From positions 160,787 to 198,052 of the forward strand of contig NZ_LOJP01000001.1 of the NCBI RefSeq assembly GCF_001553785.1: a stretch of 37,266 nt of DNA, in the 5' to 3' direction. The position numbers and the translations under genes were made by a program. The notes beneath the pieces are model-generated. The model saw only the letters and a program-made list of their open reading frames with translations, ran no database searches and had not been told where the DNA came from. Positions 32,513-37,266 of this stretch are shown here, piece after piece (the first letter of the stretch is position 1; each line of letters starts with the position of its first letter). The DNA is from Actinoplanes sp. TFC3. Its GTDB lineage: Bacteria > Actinomycetota > Actinomycetes > Mycobacteriales > Micromonosporaceae.

Positions 32513-33418
32513 GTGGAGACGGACCTTGCGGCCGCCTACGAGCGGTGCCGTCAGCTGCACCGCCGGCACGGTCGCACGTATTACCTGGCCACTCGATTGT
32601 TACCCGCTTGGAAGCGCCGGCATGTCCACGCGCTGTACGGATTCACCCGCTACGCCGACGAAATAGTCGACCGCACGGAGGACCTGCCGCCCGCGCAGCG
32701 CTCGGCACGGCTCACCGAATGGTCGGATCGGTTCGTTGCGGGGCTGCGCGGCGATCGGGACGACGATCCGTTGCTGCCCGCCGTGCTGCACACCATCGCG
32801 GTGTTCGACCTCAACGTCGACGATTTCGACGCGTTCCTGCGCAGCATGGCGATGGACCTCACGGTCACCTCCTACGCCACGTATGACGACCTGCTCGACT
32901 ACATGGAAGGCTCGGCCGCGGTCATCGGCACGATGATGCTGCCCATCCTCGGCTCCACCGACCCGGTGGCCGCGCGCGAACCGGCCCGTCAGCTGGGCCT
33001 GGCGTTCCAGCTCACCAACTTCATCCGCGACGTCGCCGAGGACCTCGACCGGGGCCGCACCTACCTGCCCGACGAGCACCTCGCCGAGTTCGGGGTGACC
33101 CGCGCCGACCTGCTCGACGCCCGGGCCGCCGGCCGCTCCACCCCGGCGATCAAGGCGCTGATCAGGGCCGAGGTCGCCCGCGCCGACGAACACTACGCCG
33201 CCGCCGCGCCCGGCATCCCGATGCTCGCGCCCGCGTCGCAGGCCTGCATGAGAACGGCATTCCAGCTGTACGCCGGGATCCTCGACGAAGTCGTCGCCGC
33301 CGATTACGACGTGTTCGTCCGCCGCGCCACGGTTCCCAACCAGATCCGGGCCCGGGTGGCGGCCCGGTCCTTGCTGACCAAGGCGGGCACGCCGATGACT
33401 CCCCTGGTGCGAGGCTGA
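32513..33418 (+). CDS. crtB: Phytoene synthase
   Basis: 301-residue squalene/phytoene synthase that joins two GGPP molecules head-to-head into phytoene. The two Asp-rich motifs are YADEIVDRTED and DVAEDLDRGRTYLP, and FQLTNFIRDV lies before the latter. The GTG at 32513 has GGAGG at a good distance. The gene is divergent from crtE and directly followed (one base between stop and start) by phr, so photolyase is co-transcribed with carotenoid synthesis. Full length, no anomalies. Confidence 0.95.
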   Translation: METDLAAAYERCRQLHRRHGRTYYLATRLLPAWKRRHVHALYGFTRYADEIVDRTEDLPPAQRSARLTEWSDRFVAGLRGDRDDDPLLPAVLHTIAVFDLNVDDFDAFLRSMAMDLTVTSYATYDDLLDYMEGSAAVIGTMMLPILGSTDPVAAREPARQLGLAFQLTNFIRDVAEDLDRGRTYLPDEHLAEFGVTRADLLDARAAGRSTPAIKALIRAEVARADEHYAAAAPGIPMLAPASQACMRTAFQLYAGILDEVVAADYDVFVRRATVPNQIRARVAARSLLTKAGTPMTPLVRG

Positions 33419-33419
33419 C

Positions 33420-34754
33420 ATGCGGACCGCGATCGTTTTGTTCACCCGGGATCTGCGGGTGCATGACAACCCGGCGCTGGCCTCGGCTTGTGCCAATGCT
33501 GCTGCGGTCGTACCCCTTTTCGTGCTGGATCCGCGGTTGCAGGAGCTTTCGCCGAACCGCGCGCGATTCCTGCACCAGAGCCTGGCCGACCTGAAGAACA
33601 GTTTGCGCAAGCTGGGCGGCGACCTGGTGATCCGGCGCGGCGACCCGGTCGAGGAGACGTTGCGGCTGGCCGGTGAAATCGACGCGGACGGCATCGCGTT
33701 GGTGCAGGACGTGAGCACGTATGCGCGGCGCCGGGAAGAGCGGCTGCAGCAAGAAGGCGAGCGCCTGCGCATTTCGGTGCGGCTTTTCCCGGGTACGGCG
33801 GTTGTCTCGCCCGGCGATGTGCGGCCCGGCGGGGGAGGCGGCAATTACCGGGTCTTCTCGCCCTATTACCGGGCGTGGGAATCGGCCAAGTGGCGCGACG
33901 AGGTGGCGACCCCGCGAAAGGTGACCCTGCCGGCTGGCTCAGTGGTCGGTGAAATGCCGCCGATCCCCGATGGTGCCTCGCCGGATGCGTTGCCCGGTGG
34001 GGAAGCGGAAGGACTGCGGCGGCTGAAGACCTGGCTGGAGCATGTCGGTCCGTACGACGAGCTGCACAATGACATGCCCGCCGACGGCACTTCGCGGCTG
34101 AGCGCGTACCTGCGCTTCGGTTGTGTGTCGCCGCTGGCTGTGGCGAATGCGGTTCGCGCCATCGACGGACCGGGACCCGCGGCCTTTGTCCGCCAACTCG
34201 GCTGGCGCGACTTCTACTACCAGGTGACCTACGGCTTCCCGAAGATCTCCACGCAGGCCTACCGCTCCAGCGGCGACAAGGAATGGCGGTACGACCAGGA
34301 TGCCCTGCAGCACTGGAAGGACGGGCTGACCGGGGTTCCGGTGGTCGATGCGGGGATGCGGCAACTGCAGGCCGAGGGCTACATGCACAACCGGGCACGG
34401 CTGATCACCGGGGCGTTTCTGACCAAGCATCTCGGGCTCGACTGGCGCGACGGCGTGAAATGGTTCTTCCGCTGGCTCAATGACGGCGACGTGGCCAACA
34501 ACTCAGGCAACTGGCAGTGGGTGGCCGGCACCGGCAACGACACCCGGCCGTACCGGCGGTTCAACCCGATTCGGCAAGCCGAGCGCTTCGACCCCGACGG
34601 CGAGTACGTTCGCCGCTACGTACCCGAATTAGCGGGAATCGCGGGTAAGGCGGTGCACCAACCCTGGCGCCTGCCCGATACGGTTCGTTCAGGCCTCGAC
34701 TATCCGGCGCCGCTGGAGTCGCATCGCGACGAAGCGGTCTGGTTACGGCCGTAG
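33420..34754 (+). CDS. phr: Deoxyribodipyrimidine photolyase
   Basis: 444-residue class I CPD photolyase, which uses blue light and FAD to split cyclobutane pyrimidine dimers. The N-terminal alpha/beta domain binds the antenna pigment (VLFTRDLRVHDNPAL). The FAD-binding C-terminal half has TSRLSAYLRFGCVSP, RQLGWRDFYYQV, MHNRARLI and the tail of the electron-transfer region NNSGNWQWVAGTGNDTRPYRRFNP. This is the typical sequence for photolyase rather than plant-type cryptochrome. It is the second gene of a crtB-phr operon, so light protection and repair are controlled together. Confidence 0.95.
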   Translation: MRTAIVLFTRDLRVHDNPALASACANAAAVVPLFVLDPRLQELSPNRARFLHQSLADLKNSLRKLGGDLVIRRGDPVEETLRLAGEIDADGIALVQDVSTYARRREERLQQEGERLRISVRLFPGTAVVSPGDVRPGGGGGNYRVFSPYYRAWESAKWRDEVATPRKVTLPAGSVVGEMPPIPDGASPDALPGGEAEGLRRLKTWLEHVGPYDELHNDMPADGTSRLSAYLRFGCVSPLAVANAVRAIDGPGPAAFVRQLGWRDFYYQVTYGFPKISTQAYRSSGDKEWRYDQDALQHWKDGLTGVPVVDAGMRQLQAEGYMHNRARLITGAFLTKHLGLDWRDGVKWFFRWLNDGDVANNSGNWQWVAGTGNDTRPYRRFNPIRQAERFDPDGEYVRRYVPELAGIAGKAVHQPWRLPDTVRSGLDYPAPLESHRDEAVWLRP

Positions 34755-34755
34755 G

Positions 34756-34782
34756 TTTCCCTCCGGTTCGCCGGAGGGGAAA
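34756..34782 (+). terminator. Hairpin after phr
   Basis: TTTCCCTCCGG (34756-34766) pairs with CCGGAGGGGAAA (34771-34782; one extra G) around a TTCG tetraloop, two bases after the stop. No T-run follows; the very stable tetraloop still makes termination likely. Confidence 0.7.
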
Positions 34783-34888
34783 GCGGGTCCTGCCGGCTTG
34801 TTGCGTTCGTCCGTTGATTGGCCGGTAGGACCCGCGACAATCTGCCCAGCCGCCAGCGCTCGAAACCTTCAGTGTGGGAACGTTTCCA

Positions 34889-35749
34889 TCACGCCGGAAG
34901 GGCGCGCCACGTGCCGTACCGGTGGATGGCAATGCCCGCGAAAGCGGCCGACTTTCGCGTCGCGGCGTCCACCTTGGCCAGTTCGCTCTGCAGTCGCGTG
35001 GCGCCTTCTTCGGCGAACGTGCAATAGGGGCAGTCCGGCAGTTCGGTCGTTTCCGCGCCCAGACGCACCCGCTTGCCCGCCGTTTTCCCCCGGGTCAGCC
35101 AGTCCTGGCTGATCTCGACGATGGAGTTCGGACCGGTGCCGGTGTCGCGGTAACTCATCACGGTCACCGCGTTGACCCGCCGCAGGACCTCGTCGGCGAT
35201 GTTCTTCTTACCGATCACATACTCGCCGTACCAGAAAGGCACGTCCGCCTCGAGCGGCAGAGTGCTCCCGGCCCGCATTTTGTCGAGCAGTTTCAGGTAC
35301 GAAGCCAGCGTCGTGTCCAAATCGGTGGACCAACCGGGGGTCAGATAAGGCTCGACGTCGAGGTGAATGCCGGAGAAGATCCCGGTCTGCACCACCGTCC
35401 GCTGCCAAGCCAGCGCGGCCGCATGGTTCGTCACCCACGCCGGGTCACCGCCGAGCGCCCGCAGTTTGATTCTGCGTGCCGCCGCGCGTTCCTTCATTTC
35501 CTGCATCCGCTCCAGGTCACCATTGGTGAGCACCGCGGGAGAGACGTACACGAAGACTTCCGAAACGTGCTGACGGGCGGCCCAATCCACCACCTCGGCG
35601 GCGGGCTGGTCACCCCAGAGCCACATCGCCCGGGTGCCGGCCGGCGCCGCGGTAAGACCGGCGCTGCCCGCGGACGATGCCACGGGCAGCGCAAGGGAAA
35701 CGGTCATGAGGATGGCCGACACCAACCCGGCCCGCCATCGCCCCCTCAT
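34889..35749 (-). CDS. Secreted protein with TIM-barrel (GH18-like) features
   Basis: 286 residues with a clear N-terminal signal peptide (MRGRWRAGLVSAILMTVSLALPVASSA). The mature part starts MWLWGD and reads like a TIM barrel: VVDWAARQHVSEVFVYVSP, RIKLRALGG, GIHLDVEPYL (resembling the catalytic strand of GH18-type hydrolases with its Asp/Glu) and VNAVTVMSYRDTGTG with the following acid. One Cys pair (DCPYC) lies near the C-terminus. It might hydrolyse extracellular polysaccharide, but I cannot confirm a full DxxDxDxE catalytic motif. It may also be an inactive relative. It is convergent with phr. Confidence 0.65.
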   Translation of the reverse strand: MRGRWRAGLVSAILMTVSLALPVASSAGSAGLTAAPAGTRAMWLWGDQPAAEVVDWAARQHVSEVFVYVSPAVLTNGDLERMQEMKERAAARRIKLRALGGDPAWVTNHAAALAWQRTVVQTGIFSGIHLDVEPYLTPGWSTDLDTTLASYLKLLDKMRAGSTLPLEADVPFWYGEYVIGKKNIADEVLRRVNAVTVMSYRDTGTGPNSIVEISQDWLTRGKTAGKRVRLGAETTELPDCPYCTFAEEGATRLQSELAKVDAATRKSAAFAGIAIHRYGTWRALPA

Positions 35750-35959
35750 AACCGCTCCGCTCTGTGGTGATTCCTCTTCCGCGGGGGTTCAGAATCGGCC
35801 GGGGCACGGGTCAGCTGAGAAATCCGGCAACCGAAATCACCGCAGCCCGATCAACCGCTCACCGACCGAGAACACTTTCACCAACGGCTCGCCACAAAAC
35901 CTGTCATGCCATCAGCGTTTCCCCTGGTTGGGCTGCGCAGGCCGGGGTACCCCTCCTCC
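35750..35959. other. Divergent intergenic region
   Basis: About 210 bases without a gene, holding the promoters of the secreted protein and the Rieske protein. TACCCC at 35948-35953, six bases before the ATG, is a possible -10 element for the latter; no other structure is evident. Confidence 0.4.
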
Positions 35960-36811
35960 ATGTTGCGGCAGACACTTTCCAGACTCGAGAAAGCCACCTC
36001 GCTGGACCCGGTCAGTGACCGCATCCAGCAGACCGTGCAGAACGTGACGCCCCGCCGGTTACGCGATCTCCTGCACGGAACCTGGCTCGGACATCCGGTG
36101 CATCCCGTCCTGGTTCAGGTTCCGGTCGGCGCATTCATGAGCGCTGCGGTCCTTGACCTGCTTCCCGGGCAGGACAAGGCAGCAACGACGCTGATCGGTG
36201 TGGGCACGGCGAGTGTGGTGCCGGCGATCGCGGCGGGCTGGGTCGACTGGTCGTCGCTGGCCAAGGACCAGCGGCGGGTCGGTCTGGTGCACGCGGCCAG
36301 CAACGCGGTGGCGACCACTCTCTATGTGGGGTCGCTCGCGGCGCGATTCTCCGGGCGGCGGGGGCTGGGCAAGATGCTGGCGTACGCCGGGCTGTCGGTT
36401 GCCGGAGCTGGTGCCTATCTGGGTGGCCACCTCTCGTACAAGCAGGGAGCCGGGGTCAACCAGGCCGCCGCCGAGTTGCTGCGGCTTCCCGAGAACTGGG
36501 CCGAGGTCGGGGAAATCGCCTCACTGCCAGAAGGAAAGCCAGCGGTACGAACAATCGACGGTGTCCGGGTGCTCCTGTACCGCAACGGCTCCGAGGTCAC
36601 GGCGATGATCGAGCAGTGCGGGCATCAGGGCGGACCGCTCGGTGAGGGCGATGTTGAGGGCGCGGGTGCTGACGCCTGTGTGGTCTGCCCGTGGCACGGA
36701 AGCACGTTCCGGCTCGTCGACGGCGTCGTCGTGCACGGGCCAGCGGCAAACGATCAGCCCACCTTGCGCACCCGGGTGCAGGACGGTGTCCTGTCCGTTG
36801 CCACCCCTTGA
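35960..36811 (+). CDS. DUF2231 membrane domain fused to a Rieske 2Fe-2S domain
   Basis: 283 residues from the ATG at 35960 (the open frame starts at 35906). The first ~180 residues contain the DUF2231 signature (HGTWLGHPVHPVLVQVPVGAF) with four membrane helices. The C-terminal ~100 residues form a Rieske domain: CGHQGGPL and CPWHGSTF supply the Cys-x-His and Cys-x2-His ligands for a 2Fe-2S cluster, followed by VHGPAANDQP. Family knowledge: such fusions are found in actinobacteria, with unknown electron partner. The cluster would lie on the membrane surface. It is the last gene before the rRNA operon. Confidence 0.85.
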   Translation: MLRQTLSRLEKATSLDPVSDRIQQTVQNVTPRRLRDLLHGTWLGHPVHPVLVQVPVGAFMSAAVLDLLPGQDKAATTLIGVGTASVVPAIAAGWVDWSSLAKDQRRVGLVHAASNAVATTLYVGSLAARFSGRRGLGKMLAYAGLSVAGAGAYLGGHLSYKQGAGVNQAAAELLRLPENWAEVGEIASLPEGKPAVRTIDGVRVLLYRNGSEVTAMIEQCGHQGGPLGEGDVEGAGADACVVCPWHGSTFRLVDGVVVHGPAANDQPTLRTRVQDGVLSVATP

Positions 36812-37266
36812 TGGAGGTTTTCGCAGGTCGAGTCCCCTGTGGTGCGGGACACGGGGGGCCGATTTGGAGCCCAGGAAACGACCGGGTAATGTTTTGCGAG
36901 CCGGCAGGGAAACGGGCGAGGCAAGCAGAAAGAACTAGGAACGGGAAACCGGGACTAGGGAGATCAGCTTCCGGCCGTCCTGCCAAATCCTTCGAACTAC
37001 GGGATCGTAGCGATGCTGCCTTGTGCAGCGCCGCCCCGGGCCCGTAACGAAGGGTGCGCTAGGGACGAAAGGCACCAACCGGGAGATACCGGTTGACACG
37101 GCCCGGAAGACCTAGTAAAGTTGAACGAGTGCCCCGGGGGCAGGCAGCCAAGTAAGGCTGCAGGTTTTCCGGTGTGTGGTTGTTCTTTGAGAACTCAACA
37201 GGGTGCTTGATAAGCCAGTGCCAATTGTTTTATTTCTGGCTTCTTCGGAAGCTTGGATTCCTTTGG
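36812..37266 (+). promoter_or_regulatory. rRNA operon promoter and leader region
   Basis: No protein gene is present. Two promoters are visible: TTGGAG (36864-36869), 17 bases, TAATGT (36887-36892), and the stronger TTGACA (37093-37098), 17 bases, TAAAGT (37116-37121). Downstream is a hairpin GCAGCC/GGCTGC (37144-37161). Next is GTTCTTTGAGAACTCAACAG (37182-37201), the boxA-like antitermination/processing sequence typical of actinobacterial rrn leaders. The 16S gene must begin beyond the window; no part of it is visible. Confidence 0.85.

Noticed and set aside
31072..32886. 604-codon plus-strand open frame across crtE
   Set aside because: Antisense to crtE and crosses into crtB; no recognisable domain.

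Overview
The window is high-GC actinobacterial DNA and most resembles Micromonosporaceae (an Actinoplanes-like organism). The reasons are strong G/C third-position bias, many GTG starts, a MerR-like BldC regulator next to an amino-acid dehydrogenase, and a gene order (purS-purQ-purL ... purF-purM ... DUF3073, valine/leucine dehydrogenase, conserved hypothetical, bldC) that I remember from Streptomyces chromosomes. Genus assignment is inference. The window starts inside one gene and ends in the untranslated leader of a ribosomal RNA operon.

Layout. 1-2.8 kb: a ParA/MinD-like ATPase (5' end missing), DUF3151 on the other strand, a LOG-family Rossmann protein. 3.0-6.7 kb: coupled purS-purQ-purL (FGAM synthase). 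6.9-9.4 kb: a zinc-ribbon membrane microprotein and a large secreted/membrane protein with a Gly/Gln/Tyr-rich tail. 9.5-12.9 kb: an SCP2-like protein, then purF and purM. 13.1-14.5 kb: a two-gene radical-SAM RiPP cassette whose precursor ends in consecutive aromatic-X-Asn-type triplets; this is the most interesting locus. 14.9-18.1 kb: DUF3073, amino-acid dehydrogenase, conserved hypothetical, bldC. 18.2-25.6 kb: methyltransferase-kptA pair, PrsW-type membrane protease, an EF-hand-like repeat protein, thioesterase, HAD phosphatase, secreted SGNH hydrolase, and an anti-sigma kinase/STAS antagonist pair.

25.9-27.7 kb is a decayed 1.75-kb integrated element. It is bounded by a ~110-bp direct repeat of the 3' half of tRNA-Phe plus its terminator, and contains an integrase remnant and an intact DUF1778/GNAT (TacA/TacT-like) toxin-antitoxin pair. 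It sits against a tRNA-Glu/Asp/Phe cluster. 28.2-34.8 kb is a light-response and carotenoid locus: litR-like B12-type MerR regulator, idi, crtI and crtE on the minus strand, crtB and phr (photolyase) on the plus strand, with a short divergent control region. Its products convert IPP/DMAPP to GGPP, phytoene and probably lycopene; no cyclase is present. 34.9-36.8 kb: a secreted TIM-barrel-like protein and a DUF2231-Rieske fusion. 36.8-37.3 kb: tandem promoters and the boxA-like leader of an rRNA operon whose 16S gene lies beyond the window.

At least five genes show a TANNNT -10 box about seven or eight bases before the start codon with no Shine-Dalgarno, so leaderless transcription looks common here.
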